DNA from: Allomuricauda sp.
Lineage (GTDB): Bacteria; Bacteroidota; Bacteroidia; Flavobacteriales; Flavobacteriaceae
Assembly (NCBI GenBank): GCA_003712125.1
Contig: RHLF01000002.1
Span: 806,001-870,000 of the forward strand
Direction: 5' to 3'
DNA length: 64,000 nt
The notes beneath the pieces are model-generated. The model saw nothing but the letters and a program-made list of their open reading frames with translations, ran no database searches and was not told where the DNA came from. The translations under genes and the position numbers were made by a program. Numbering within the stretch: the stretch's first letter is position 1; every line of letters starts with the position of its first letter. Shown piece after piece: positions 43,541 to 52,184 of the stretch.

Positions 43541-43984
43541 TTAAATGACTTTCAAGTTGGCTTTTAATCCATCTATGATACCCAGAATGTTACTGACCGT
43601 ATCTTTTAGGTAATGTTGTACTGCAATCGCTGGAATACGCAAGGTGGTAAAGCCATTTTTAAAAGAACGCATGGCATCTTCCAAGTCATTAATGGCTTGT
43701 TGATGGGTTATGGTTTGTTGCTCTACATCAATTTCGATATTAAGCTTTACCCTTGAAATAGCGATGTCGATAGATTTTGTGCCATCCCACCACTCAAGCA
43801 TCGGATGTGCACCAGCTTCTTTTAGGGCATAGTACAATTGAATGGCTTCTAAAGGGGTATTGTTGTCTAGGATGATTTTTTTAATGAGCTTGGTATGGCG
43901 CTTGCATAATTCTATGCCCAGAGAGTCCATAGATTCCCTATGCTCCAGATAGCTCATATTTTTACCACAGTCTTTACAGGTCAT
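43541..43984 (-). CDS. Small protein with Cys-rich start and DUF559-like nuclease pattern
   Basis: 147 residues. The start 'MTCKDCGKNMSYLEHRESMDSLGIELCKRHTKLIKKI' has C-x2-C and C-x2-H, a possible zinc finger. The middle reads 'LEAIQLYYALKEAGAHPMLEWWDGTKSIDIAISRVKLNIEIDVEQQTITHQQAINDLEDAMRSFKNGFTTLRIPAIAVQHYL'. The order DIAI, then IEID, then helix, then 'TLRIP' resembles the PD-(D/E)XK core of DUF559-type proteins. Nuclease activity is not shown; the gene could also be a regulator. It ends at a good terminator. Confidence 0.5.
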   Translation of the reverse strand: MTCKDCGKNMSYLEHRESMDSLGIELCKRHTKLIKKIILDNNTPLEAIQLYYALKEAGAHPMLEWWDGTKSIDIAISRVKLNIEIDVEQQTITHQQAINDLEDAMRSFKNGFTTLRIPAIAVQHYLKDTVSNILGIIDGLKANLKVI

Positions 43985-44165
43985 GTTAAGTAGGTCAGTT
44001 AAGTCAATAATAAGATTTGGGATAGTAATAACACAAGGGCCTTTGCTTTCGTATAAAAAATTCGACGTACGGTAGCCAAGATGTTGTGAAACTCAATTTT
44101 TTTGATGAAAAAGTCCATTCAAGACATAAACATGTTATTTTTCCATACAGAAATCAGCAAGAACG

Positions 44166-45356
44166 ATGAAGAAAATTGGACCCGGTGTATTGATCGCGGC
44201 AGCGTTTATTGGCCCTGGTACGGTAACCGTATGTACCCTGGCTGGTGTAAATTTTGGTTACTCATTGCTTTGGGCAATGTTGATTTCTATTTTGGCCACC
44301 ATTATTCTTCAAGAAATGGCATCTCGATTGGGTATTGTTACCCAAAAAGGCCTGGGGAGCGCCATTAGCACCGAAATCAAAAACAAAGCACTAAAGATTG
44401 TAGTTGTGGGTATTGTATTAGGTGCCATTCTTATCGGCAATGCTGCCTATGAAGCTGGCAATATAGGTGGTGCCGTATTGGGGGTCGAGGCAATATTCGG
44501 TGCAGAGTACAAGGTGTTTTACCCTTTCTTAATTGGTATCCTGGCGTTTTTTCTCCTGTGGTTTGGTACGTATAAAATATTAGAAAAAGTATTTCTTGTG
44601 CTTATTGGCCTGATGAGTATTTCATTTTTGTTGACCGCAATATTGACCAAACCCAACCTGATCGAATTGGTACAGGGCATTTTTGTTCCAAAACTCCCAG
44701 AGGGTTCAGTTTTAACCATTATTGCGCTTATTGGAACCACTGTCGTTCCGTACAATTTGTTCTTGCATGCGGCATTGGTCAGTGAAAAATGGAAATTGGT
44801 TGAGGATTTGAAATGGGTGCGAAGAGATACTGTGATTTCGATTGGTTTTGGAGGTTTGATATCAATGGCCATCATAATTGCCGCATCTGCCATTACTGTG
44901 GATGATGTAAATGGTGCTTCCGATTTGGCTAAAGGTCTGGAGCCGCTATTTGGAGATCTTGCGGTTTATTGTATGGGTGCCGGACTTTTTGCTGCGGGTG
45001 TCACGTCTTCAATAACCGCTCCTTTGGCCGCCGCATTCGTAGCAAGCAGTTTTTTTGGCTGGGGAAGAAACCTTAAGGATATCCGATTCCGAATCACATG
45101 GATTGTAATTTTGGTGGTAGGGACGTTTTCGCTCTTTTTCAATGTACGTCCCATTGAGGTCATCCAATTTGCCCAGGTGGCAAATGGCCTCTTGTTGCCG
45201 GTAATAGCAATAATATTAATTTGGATGGTCAACAAGGCCAATCTCATGGGCAAGCATCGCAACAGCTCCCTGCAAAATGTATTCGGCATTTTGATTGTCT
45301 TGTTGGCGTTGGCCTTGGGTAGTAAAAGTATTTTAAGTGTATTTGGAAGCTTTTGA
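44166..45356 (+). CDS. NRAMP-fold transporter of the 5-oxoprolinase operon (YcsG-like)
   Basis: 396 residues with 11 predicted membrane helices in NRAMP order. The two motifs that bind metal in true Nramp proteins are changed: DPGN in helix 1 is 'GPGT' (residues 16-19) and MPHN in helix 6 is 'VPYN' (194-197). Otherwise the fold is intact, e.g. 'LLWAMLISILATIILQEMASRLGIVTQKGLG'. The gene ends directly before pxpA (stop TGA then ATG). B. subtilis has a similar arrangement, with ycsG next to ycsF (pxpA). It is therefore more likely an organic solute or 5-oxoproline transporter than a manganese importer; this is inference from motif and neighbourhood. Confidence 0.85.
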   Translation: MKKIGPGVLIAAAFIGPGTVTVCTLAGVNFGYSLLWAMLISILATIILQEMASRLGIVTQKGLGSAISTEIKNKALKIVVVGIVLGAILIGNAAYEAGNIGGAVLGVEAIFGAEYKVFYPFLIGILAFFLLWFGTYKILEKVFLVLIGLMSISFLLTAILTKPNLIELVQGIFVPKLPEGSVLTIIALIGTTVVPYNLFLHAALVSEKWKLVEDLKWVRRDTVISIGFGGLISMAIIIAASAITVDDVNGASDLAKGLEPLFGDLAVYCMGAGLFAAGVTSSITAPLAAAFVASSFFGWGRNLKDIRFRITWIVILVVGTFSLFFNVRPIEVIQFAQVANGLLLPVIAIILIWMVNKANLMGKHRNSSLQNVFGILIVLLALALGSKSILSVFGSF

Positions 45357-46100
45357 ATGGAACACAAAGCGATAGATATAAATTGTGATGTGGGCGAAGG
45401 GGTTGCCCACGAAGATTTACTTTTCCCGCATATCAGTTCTTGCAGTATTGCTTGTGGCGGGCATACGGGAAATGCTGATAGCATCAAAGCTGCTGCGCGC
45501 TTAGCGAAAAAGCATAAGGTTAAGATTGGGGCCCATCCCAGTTACCCCGATGCAATCAATTTTGGTCGGAAAGTGATCGATATTACCGATCAAGAACTCC
45601 AAAATAGTGTCTCTGCGCAATTGGATGAATTCACAAGGGTCATCGTTAAGGAAGGGTTGCTGATGAATCATATCAAACCCCATGGCGCCCTTTACAATCA
45701 AATTGCCAAGAATAGACGATTGGCTGTGGTTTTTTTAGAGGCCATAGAAGCCTACAGGGCAGAAGCAATGTTATATGCCCCTTTCGGTTCACAAGTTGCT
45801 GAAGAGGCCAACCGTAGAGGCTTTCGAATAAAGTATGAGGCCTTTGGGGACAGAAACTACAATGATGACCTTAGCCTTGTCTCGAGAACACAATCAAATG
45901 CCCTGATTGAAAGCCCCAAAGTAGTTGCCGAACACTTGTATCGGATGATTGCAGATAAGCACGTCAAAACAATTTCAGGCAAGAAGGTAGCCTTAAGGGC
46001 CAACACCTTTTGCATACACGGTGATACTTCCTCAGCATTGGAAATATTGACGTATCTTACTCATGAATTTCCTCAAAGAGGCATATATCTTGACAAGTGA
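45357..46100 (+). CDS. pxpA: 5-oxoprolinase subunit PxpA (LamB/YcsF family)
   Basis: 247 residues of the LamB_YcsF family: 'AIDINCDVGEG', 'SSCSIACGGHTGNADSIKAAARLAKKHKVKIGAHPSYPD', 'GLLMNHIKPHGALYNQIAKN', 'REA-type' region 'RIKYEAFGDRNYNDDLSLVSR' and 'TFCIHGDTSSALEIL'. The family is the ring-opening subunit of the ATP-dependent prokaryotic 5-oxoprolinase that converts 5-oxoproline to glutamate. The ATG follows directly on the stop of the transporter gene, and the GTG of pxpB overlaps its stop by 4 bp, so the genes are translationally coupled. Confidence 0.93.
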   Translation: MEHKAIDINCDVGEGVAHEDLLFPHISSCSIACGGHTGNADSIKAAARLAKKHKVKIGAHPSYPDAINFGRKVIDITDQELQNSVSAQLDEFTRVIVKEGLLMNHIKPHGALYNQIAKNRRLAVVFLEAIEAYRAEAMLYAPFGSQVAEEANRRGFRIKYEAFGDRNYNDDLSLVSRTQSNALIESPKVVAEHLYRMIADKHVKTISGKKVALRANTFCIHGDTSSALEILTYLTHEFPQRGIYLDK

Positions 46101-46828
46101 AAAGTTACCCCATAACGATAAGGCCTTTTGGTGAAAATGCGATTTTAATTGAATGGCCCAACGAGGTATCCGAAGCGATTCTTAACGATATTCTCCGTTT
46201 CGAAACTTTTTTAAAAGAAAAGCAACTCGAAAACTTCGAATATGTACCGGCGTACAATTCGTTGACGCTGGTCAACTTTTTTGGTATTACTGAATCGCAA
46301 AATCTCCAAAATAAGTTGAAACATTGGTATAAGGAACTTCCTCCCTTTGTGGAAGCCGAACGATTTTTATATGAACTGCCGGTATGCTATGACACTGAAT
46401 TTGGAATTGATCTACAAGAAACCGCCAAAATTCTTGATTTTTCGATTGATGAGCTCATTGCAGCGCATAGCACGCACGAGTACACGGTTTTTGGTATCGG
46501 GTTTTTACCAGGATTTATGTATTTGGGCGGCCTGCCTTCATCCTTGGAAACCTCTCGAAGGAAAGAACCAAGACTGAAGGTTAAAAAAGGGTCGGTTGGT
46601 CTGGCCGGAAAACAAACAGGAATTTATCCACAGGAGTCTCCCGGTGGTTGGAATATTATTGGGAATTGCCCCATTCCAATCTTCAATCAAAACAGCGAAA
46701 CCCCCTGTTTCATTAAAGTAGGGGATAAGGTGCGCTTTGTTCCCATAACCCGTGCCGAATATGATTTGCTCAAGATCGAAGGCGAGGTAGGTATTTTTAA
46801 TCCCAAAAAAATAGAGCTCAGTGTTTAA
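46097..46828 (+). CDS. pxpB: 5-oxoprolinase subunit PxpB (KipI family)
   Basis: 243 residues starting at a GTG that overlaps pxpA. KipI-type sequence: 'ITIRPFGENAILIEWP', 'EYVPAYNSLTLVNF', 'LYELPVCYDTEFGIDL', 'AHSTHEYTVFGIGFLPGFMYLGGLPSSLETSRRKEPRLKVKKGSVGLAGKQTGIYPQESPGGWNIIG' and 'IPIFNQN'. These are the KipI family cyclophilin-like blocks. PxpB and PxpC form the phosphorylating part of 5-oxoprolinase. In B. subtilis KipI was first described as an inhibitor of sporulation kinase KinA, a role unlikely here. Its end overlaps pxpC by 8 bp. Confidence 0.92.
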   Translation: MKSYPITIRPFGENAILIEWPNEVSEAILNDILRFETFLKEKQLENFEYVPAYNSLTLVNFFGITESQNLQNKLKHWYKELPPFVEAERFLYELPVCYDTEFGIDLQETAKILDFSIDELIAAHSTHEYTVFGIGFLPGFMYLGGLPSSLETSRRKEPRLKVKKGSVGLAGKQTGIYPQESPGGWNIIGNCPIPIFNQNSETPCFIKVGDKVRFVPITRAEYDLLKIEGEVGIFNPKKIELSV

Positions 46829-47657
46829 GATTTTAAAGCCAGGTTTTTTTACTAGCGTGCAGGACCAAGGCCGTTTTGGGTATCGTGACAAAGGAGTTCC
46901 TGTGTCGGGGGCAATGGATGCAATTTCAGCTTCAAGGGCAAACCGACTGCTTGAAAATGACCCTCGCTCGGCTTTGTTGGAGATAACCATGACAGGACCC
47001 GAAATCGAATTTGAGGCCCACACTTGTATTTGTTTGTCTGGTGCAAAATTTTCCGCGAAAGTAAATGAAGAGCCAATAGGCAATGATAAGGTCATACGCA
47101 TTCAAAAAGGGGATAAGTTGTCCTTTGGCAAACTTGAACAAGGATTCCGGGCCTATCTGGGAATAAAGGGTGGCGTTCAAGAAGAAACTGTGCTGGGCAG
47201 CAAGTCCTTCTACTTTCCATTGACCAAGAGGAGCAGTTTGAAAGCACATACCGAGATCGATTTTGAGCCCTCCGATTTTGTGCCCAAAATTTCGGAAATG
47301 AAGATTGAAGGGTTTTTGTCATCGAAGATCATTGAAGTTCAAAAGGGGCCAGAATTCGATTTGTTGAACCAATCGCAATTGACACAACTATTTGCTGAGC
47401 CATTTACCGTTTCGAAGGAAAACAATAGAATGGCCTATCAATTGAATGAGTATTTGGATGGGCACACCATGAAAATGTTAACTTCGGCCACATTACCGGG
47501 TACGGTTCAGTTGACCCCTGCAGGACGCCTTATCATATTAATGAAGGATGGGCAGACCACAGGTGGATATCCTAGAATTCTCCAATTGACCAATACATCC
47601 ATTTGTGTATTGGCCCAAAAGAAATTTGGCGATACGATAAAATTCAAATGGGCTTAA
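46821..47657 (+). CDS. pxpC: 5-oxoprolinase subunit PxpC (KipA family)
   Basis: 278 residues starting at a GTG inside the end of pxpB (8-bp overlap). KipA/biotin-dependent carboxyltransferase-like blocks: 'ILKPGFFTSVQDQGRFGYRDKGVPVSGAMDAISASRANRLLENDPRSALLEITMTGPEIEF', 'GFRAYLGIKGGVQEETVLGSKS', 'FTVSKENNRMAYQLNEY' and 'SATLPGTVQLTPAGRLIILMKDGQTTGGYPRILQLT'. It completes a PxpABC 5-oxoprolinase. No regulator (KipR) is adjacent. Its 3' end overlaps the convergent nitroreductase gene by 4 bp. Confidence 0.93.
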   Translation: MFKILKPGFFTSVQDQGRFGYRDKGVPVSGAMDAISASRANRLLENDPRSALLEITMTGPEIEFEAHTCICLSGAKFSAKVNEEPIGNDKVIRIQKGDKLSFGKLEQGFRAYLGIKGGVQEETVLGSKSFYFPLTKRSSLKAHTEIDFEPSDFVPKISEMKIEGFLSSKIIEVQKGPEFDLLNQSQLTQLFAEPFTVSKENNRMAYQLNEYLDGHTMKMLTSATLPGTVQLTPAGRLIILMKDGQTTGGYPRILQLTNTSICVLAQKKFGDTIKFKWA

Positions 47658-48382
47658 ATACGGTGATAAACAGAATCAAAAGGTACTCGAAACCGCGGCG
47701 CATAAATTCCTTTTTCATCACGAATACCACAACCGATTACCATATTGATTTCGGCGCCACTCGTTAACTTTAAAATTTGTTTGACACGTAGGGTGTCGCT
47801 GCCTTCCATAGGACAGGTGTCGTACCCAATGGCAGCCATGCTGATCATAAAGTTTTGCGCAGCCAAACCAGCGCTTTTGTGAGCCACTATGCGCATATCT
47901 GAATTGCGCGTTTGTCTGTAAATGGGTTTGAACAGACCAGCAATTTGAAAAGCACCATATTTTATCCAGCCAAGAATGCCAAGAAAATCAGTATACACCG
48001 TGGGAATTAATTTTTTGTAATAGGTAAGGGCGAACTTTTCACGCTTGGTATAGTCTTCAGCCTTTTTGGCACCATAAAGTGATTTTAAGAAAGCAATATT
48101 CGCTTGTGCTCGTGCTCTCCAGAGGTCTTTTCTGGCTACAACCACAACCAACTGTTTCGCGGTTTTGGCTGCATTTTGTCCGAGACAGGCCTGTGTCATC
48201 TTTTTGAGTATTTCCTGGTCAGTAATATGATAAAACTCCCAAAGTTGTAGGTTACTGCTCGTGGCTGCCAAAGAGGCATTAACAAGGCATTGTTTTACTT
48301 TGTCCGTGTCAATCTCCGTATCGGATTTGAAAATGCGAACCGAACGGCGATACGCAATCGCTTCGCTTACCGTTTTTTCCAT
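47654..48382 (-). CDS. Nitroreductase family protein
   Basis: I use ATG 48382 (242 residues, MEKTVSEAIAYRRSVRIFK) rather than TTG 48391. The FMN-binding nitroreductase signature 'AIAYRRSVRIF' is at the N-terminus; 'LVNASLAATSSNLQLWEFYHI', 'AHKSAGLAAQNFMISMAAIGYDTCPMEGSD' and 'INMVIGCGIRDEKGIYAPRFR' follow. A stretch of about 45 residues ('AQANIAFLKSLYGAKKAEDYTKREKF', then the helix 'TDFLGILGWIKYGAFQIAGLF') is longer than in minimal nitroreductases. The substrate is unknown. It points toward pxpC and is not in that operon. Confidence 0.85.
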   Translation of the reverse strand: MEKTVSEAIAYRRSVRIFKSDTEIDTDKVKQCLVNASLAATSSNLQLWEFYHITDQEILKKMTQACLGQNAAKTAKQLVVVVARKDLWRARAQANIAFLKSLYGAKKAEDYTKREKFALTYYKKLIPTVYTDFLGILGWIKYGAFQIAGLFKPIYRQTRNSDMRIVAHKSAGLAAQNFMISMAAIGYDTCPMEGSDTLRVKQILKLTSGAEINMVIGCGIRDEKGIYAPRFRVPFDSVYHRI

Positions 48383-48402
48383 AAGTGGCAAATTTAGACA
48401 AA

Positions 48403-48435
48403 TTGCACTTTTATTTTGAGAAGCGAATTAATTTG
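48403..48435 (+). promoter_or_regulatory. Possible promoter for the ilv leader
   Basis: TTG (48403-48405) lies 23 bp before TAATTTG (48429-48435), a shortened form of TAnnTTTG. The predicted start would be close to the leader-peptide GTG at 48450. The match is imperfect. Confidence 0.3.
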
Positions 48436-48449
48436 CATACACTTGTTAG

Positions 48450-48509
48450 GTGGAGACAAACCAACACATAATCAGTAATAGAGTAGTCATTATTTCCTCA
48501 CGGGAATGA
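48450..48509 (+). CDS. ilv operon leader peptide (19 aa, Val/Ile-rich)
   Basis: GTG starts a 19-codon ORF encoding METNQHIISNRVVIISSRE, ending at TGA. Six of its nine codons from position 7 to 15 are Ile or Val: Ile-Ile at 7-8 and Val-Val-Ile-Ile at 12-15. It lies before an attenuator terminator, 245 bp ahead of ilvD, and is too short for the ORF track. It is the expected control peptide: with little charged tRNA(Val) or tRNA(Ile), a ribosome would stall at the VVII codons and allow the antiterminator to form. The peptide itself need not have a function. Confidence 0.75.
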   Translation: METNQHIISNRVVIISSRE

Positions 48510-48511
48510 TG

Positions 48512-48538
48512 CAGTCTTTATTGTGATAAAAAAGCCTG
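48512..48538 (+). promoter_or_regulatory. Predicted antiterminator hairpin of the ilv attenuator
   Basis: CAGTCTTTAT (48512-48521) can pair with ATAAA-aa-AG-C-CTG (48526-48538), with a TGTG loop, a small AA bulge and one mismatch. It uses GCCTG, the left arm of the terminator, so the two structures exclude each other. It begins 3 nt after the leader stop, so a ribosome finishing the leader would cover its 5' arm. Confidence 0.55.
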
Positions 48539-48565
48539 TGTCTTATCGATACAGGCTTTTTTTTT
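48528..48565 (+). terminator. Attenuator terminator upstream of ilvD
   Basis: GCCTGT (48534-48539) pairs with ACAGGC (48551-48556); the stem extends with A-T pairs on the flanking side, and nine T residues follow (48557-48565). It lies 19 bp after the leader peptide stop and almost 190 bp before the ilvD ATG, so it can control read-through into the ilv operon. The rest of the 48392-48754 gap holds two further inverted repeats. Confidence 0.8.
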
Positions 48566-48611
48566 GACCCTAAAAATAATTGAATATGATAATTGAATGA
48601 CTAATAATATG

Positions 48612-48672
48612 CTGAAAAACAGTTGTTTAAATATTTTTCAGAGGAAATGAATTTAGAGTGTTGTCAACTGTT
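48612..48672 (+). promoter_or_regulatory. Two overlapping inverted repeats in the ilv leader
   Basis: CTGAAAAA (48612-48619) is complementary to TTTTTCAG (48634-48641). AACAGTTG (48618-48625) is complementary to CAACTGTT (48665-48672). The two left arms share bases 48618-48619, so only one of the two hairpins can form fully. They lie between the attenuator and ilvD. Confidence 0.45.
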
Positions 48673-48754
48673 AAAAAAGCAGGGTATTTGAAACATATAT
48701 CTTTGAATGTTAAAGGAATTACAAGGGATACCATCATTTTCAAGAAACCTTTCA

Positions 48755-50431
48755 ATGGAATTGAACAAATACAGTAAAAATGTCACCCAAGACCCAACCC
48801 AACCAGCGGCGCAGGCCATGCTGCACGCGATTGGTCTGAGTGAGGAAGATTTAAAAAAACCGCTAATCGGTATTGGAAGCACGGGCTATGAAGGGAATCC
48901 TTGCAATATGCATCTCAATGACCTATCCAAACACGTTAAAGAGGGCATACATGCAACCGATCTGGTAGGTCTCATTTTCAATACAATTGGTGTCAGCGAT
49001 GGAATTTCGATGGGCACCTATGGCATGCGGTATTCTTTACCATCAAGGGATATCATCGCCGATTCTATGGAAACCGTTGTTCAGGCCATGAATTATGATG
49101 GACTCGTTACCGTGGTGGGTTGTGATAAAAACATGCCCGGCGCTTTGATGGCCATGATTCGGTTGAACCGTCCATCGGTATTGGTTTATGGTGGCACCAT
49201 TGCCTCGGGCTGCCATAACGGTAAAAAACTTGATGTGGTATCTGCTTTTGAGGCCTGGGGAGAGAAAGTTGCTGGCACGATGGATGAGGGAGAATACAAG
49301 GCTGTGATTCAAAATGCTTGCCCCGGTGCCGGTGCTTGTGGGGGTATGTATACGGCTAATACGATGGCATCAGCTATTGAGGCATTGGGTATGGCCATGC
49401 CCTACAATTCATCCAATCCGGCTATAGGCGAAGAGAAGATGGAGGATTGTATCAACTCAGGAAAGGCCTTACGTCATCTATTGGAAAATGACATCAAACC
49501 GAAAGATATTGTCACCAAGAAGTCTTTGGAAAATGCAATTCGCTTGGTCACGGTTATGGGTGGATCCACAAACGCCGTACTTCATTTTTTGGCGATTGCC
49601 AAAACTGCTGAAATCGATTTCACCCTTGATGATTTTCAACGTATTAGTGATTCCACACCATTTTTAGCTGATTTAAAGCCCAGTGGAAAATTCCTTATGG
49701 AAGATGTGCACCGCGTGGGTGGTACGCCGGCGGTTATGAAGTTTATGTTGGAGAAAGGAATGCTGCATGGTGATTGTTTAACGGTTACCGGAAAGACTTT
49801 GGAGGAAAACCTTTCAAATGTTCCCAGCCTTACCGAAGGGCAAAAAGTGGTGCACGATTTGGATGATCCCATCAAGGAAACGGGACACCTACGAATTTTA
49901 TATGGTAATCTTGCTGAGGACGGGGCGGTTGCCAAAATCACCGGAAAAGAAGGACTCAAATTTTCAGGAACGGCCAAAGTTTTTAATGGTGAATTTGAGG
50001 CCAATGCAGGTATAAAGAATGGGTTGGTCAAAAAGGGCGATGTTGTTGTCATTCGTTATGAAGGGCCGAAGGGTGGCCCAGGGATGCCGGAAATGTTGAA
50101 ACCTACCGCTGCAATAATGGGAGCAGGACTTGGTAAAGATGTGGCATTGATAACCGATGGTCGATTTTCGGGTGGTTCCCACGGATTTGTGGTGGGTCAT
50201 ATCGCTCCAGAGGCACAAGATGGAGGTACACTAGCTTTGGTTGAAGATGGTGATATCATAACCATTGATGCGGTAAAGAATACCATATCTGTTGATTTGA
50301 CAGATGATGAATTGACAAAAAGAAAAGCAAGTTGGAAACAGCCCGATTTAAAGGTTAACAACGGAAGTTTATACAAATATGCAAAAACCGTTTCATCGGC
50401 CTCTAAGGGCTGTGTAACGGACATGCTGTAA
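48755..50431 (+). CDS. ilvD: Dihydroxy-acid dehydratase
   Basis: I choose the ATG at 48755 (558 residues, [20 protein letters not shown]), the usual start of flavobacterial IlvD; 48707 adds 16 unlikely residues. The [Fe-S] and Mg sites are in '[20 protein letters not shown]', '[30 protein letters not shown]' and '[20 protein letters not shown]'. It dehydrates 2,3-dihydroxy-isovalerate and 2,3-dihydroxy-3-methylvalerate to 2-oxo acids in valine, isoleucine and leucine synthesis. It is the first structural gene after the attenuator and is followed 10 bp later by ilvB. Confidence 0.97.
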   Translation: MELNKYSKNVTQDPTQPAAQAMLHAIGLSEEDLKKPLIGIGSTGYEGNPCNMHLNDLSKHVKEGIHATDLVGLIFNTIGVSDGISMGTYGMRYSLPSRDIIADSMETVVQAMNYDGLVTVVGCDKNMPGALMAMIRLNRPSVLVYGGTIASGCHNGKKLDVVSAFEAWGEKVAGTMDEGEYKAVIQNACPGAGACGGMYTANTMASAIEALGMAMPYNSSNPAIGEEKMEDCINSGKALRHLLENDIKPKDIVTKKSLENAIRLVTVMGGSTNAVLHFLAIAKTAEIDFTLDDFQRISDSTPFLADLKPSGKFLMEDVHRVGGTPAVMKFMLEKGMLHGDCLTVTGKTLEENLSNVPSLTEGQKVVHDLDDPIKETGHLRILYGNLAEDGAVAKITGKEGLKFSGTAKVFNGEFEANAGIKNGLVKKGDVVVIRYEGPKGGPGMPEMLKPTAAIMGAGLGKDVALITDGRFSGGSHGFVVGHIAPEAQDGGTLALVEDGDIITIDAVKNTISVDLTDDELTKRKASWKQPDLKVNNGSLYKYAKTVSSASKGCVTDML

Positions 50432-50441
50432 CACTGTGGAT

Positions 50442-52175
50442 ATGGAAACATTGAAAGCGGAAAAGAAAGAAAAGAAAACAAAAAAACAATTGCGGATATC
50501 TGGAGCGGAGGCAGTTATACACTGTTTATTGGAAGAAGGGGTTGATTTGATTTTTGGTTATCCAGGAGGTGCCATTATGCCTGTTTATGATGAGCTGTAC
50601 AAGTTTCAAGACAAACTCACCCATATTTTGACACGTCATGAGCAAGGCGCCACGCATTCAGCACAGGGCTATGCCCGAATAAGTGGAAGAGTAGGTGTAG
50701 CCATAGCTACTTCAGGTCCGGGTGCCACAAATTTGGTCACAGGTTTGGCTGATGCACAAATCGATTCAACACCCATGGTATGCATTACTGGGCAAGTACC
50801 AAGACATTTATTGGGTTCCGATGCGTTTCAAGAGACTGACATTGTTGGCATTTCAACCCCGGTGACCAAATGGAACTATCAGGTTACCAAAGCCGAGGAG
50901 ATTCCTACTGTACTTGCCAAAGCTTTTTACATTGCCAAGTCTGGTAGGCCAGGTCCGGTTTTGATCGATATCACTAAAAATGCCCAGTTTGATGAATTGG
51001 ATTTTAGCTATGAGAAATGTACGGGAGTTCGAAGTTATGTACCCGAACCTTCGCCAGATGTGAAGGAAATCGAAAAAGCGGCGGAACTCATCAACAACGC
51101 TAAGAAGCCCTACATTGTTTGGGGGCAGGGGGTGATTCTTGGGGAAGCGGAAAAAGAATTACAAGACTTAATAGAAAAAACTGGCATCCCGGCGGCTTGG
51201 ACCATTATGGGAGAATCGGCCATTGACTCTGACCATCCCTTAAATGTGGGAATGGTGGGCATGCACGGAAACTACGGTCCGAATGTTTTGACCAATGAAT
51301 GTGACTTGCTCTTGGCCATTGGTATGCGCTTTGATGATAGGGTTACGGGAAATTTGGACACCTATGCCAAGCAGGCCAAAATTGTTCATTTTGAAATCGA
51401 TCCCGCTGAAATCAACAAAAACGTAAAAGTTGATGTGGCCGTTTTGGGCAATGCCAAAGAAACTTTAAAACTTTTGTTACCAAAAGTCAACAAGAATAGC
51501 CATGACCAATGGAAGGCCGAGTTTGATAAAAAGTATGAAGAAGAATTTAGTACCGTTATAAAAAATGATTTGCATCCCACGAAACCTGGATTGACCATGG
51601 GTGAAGTCATAGAGCAGATCAATTTGGCTTCGGAACAAAAAGCAGCCATAGTCACTGATGTCGGTCAACATCAAATGGTGGCTTGTAGGTATGCCAAATT
51701 CAAGCAGAGCAAGAGTAATATAACATCAGGAGGCCTTGGCACCATGGGATTTGCCCTTCCTGCTGCCATTGGGGCAAAGATGGGAGCTCCTGACCGCGAA
51801 GTGGTTGCAGTTATCGGTGATGGTGGTTATCAAATGACCATACAGGAATTAGGGGTTATTTTTCAGCACAAACTTCCTGTTAAGATTGTAGTATTGAACA
51901 ATGACTTTTTGGGTATGGTTCGCCAATGGCAACAACTCTTTTTTGAAAAACGATATGCTTCCACCGAGTTGGTGAATCCTGATTTTGTAAAGATTGCAGA
52001 AGGCTACCATATCCAATCTAAGCGCGTATCCAAAAGAGAAGAATTACAAGGTGCTGTGGAAGAAATGATACGTTCGAAAGAACCCTATTTTTTGGAGGTG
52101 GTTGTTGAAAAAGAAGACAACGTATTTCCAATGATACCTTCTGGAGCTTCGGTTTCTGATATTAGATTAAAATAA
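50442..52175 (+). CDS. ilvB: Acetolactate synthase, catalytic subunit
   Basis: The ATG at 50442 gives 577 residues; the GTG at 50436 is also possible. ThDP-dependent synthase blocks: 'GYPGGAIMPVYDELYKF', the catalytic Glu in 'ILTRHEQGATHSAQGYARISGRVG', 'GSDAFQETDIVGISTPVTKWNYQV' and the ThDP-Mg motif 'VVAVIGDGGYQMTIQELGVIFQHKLPVKIVVLNN'. It condenses two pyruvates, or pyruvate and 2-oxobutyrate. A basic, Lys-rich start (AEKKEKKTKKQLR) precedes the domain. It is followed after 9 bp by its regulatory partner ilvN. Confidence 0.97.
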   Translation: METLKAEKKEKKTKKQLRISGAEAVIHCLLEEGVDLIFGYPGGAIMPVYDELYKFQDKLTHILTRHEQGATHSAQGYARISGRVGVAIATSGPGATNLVTGLADAQIDSTPMVCITGQVPRHLLGSDAFQETDIVGISTPVTKWNYQVTKAEEIPTVLAKAFYIAKSGRPGPVLIDITKNAQFDELDFSYEKCTGVRSYVPEPSPDVKEIEKAAELINNAKKPYIVWGQGVILGEAEKELQDLIEKTGIPAAWTIMGESAIDSDHPLNVGMVGMHGNYGPNVLTNECDLLLAIGMRFDDRVTGNLDTYAKQAKIVHFEIDPAEINKNVKVDVAVLGNAKETLKLLLPKVNKNSHDQWKAEFDKKYEEEFSTVIKNDLHPTKPGLTMGEVIEQINLASEQKAAIVTDVGQHQMVACRYAKFKQSKSNITSGGLGTMGFALPAAIGAKMGAPDREVVAVIGDGGYQMTIQELGVIFQHKLPVKIVVLNNDFLGMVRQWQQLFFEKRYASTELVNPDFVKIAEGYHIQSKRVSKREELQGAVEEMIRSKEPYFLEVVVEKEDNVFPMIPSGASVSDIRLK

Positions 52176-52184
52176 TTTAAGGCT

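Noticed and set aside
44102-44368. 88-aa ORF upstream and overlapping the NRAMP-fold transporter gene
   Set aside because: Most of it overlaps the transporter in another frame, its composition (many Trp, Tyr, His) looks like an out-of-frame shadow, and no family resemblance is seen.
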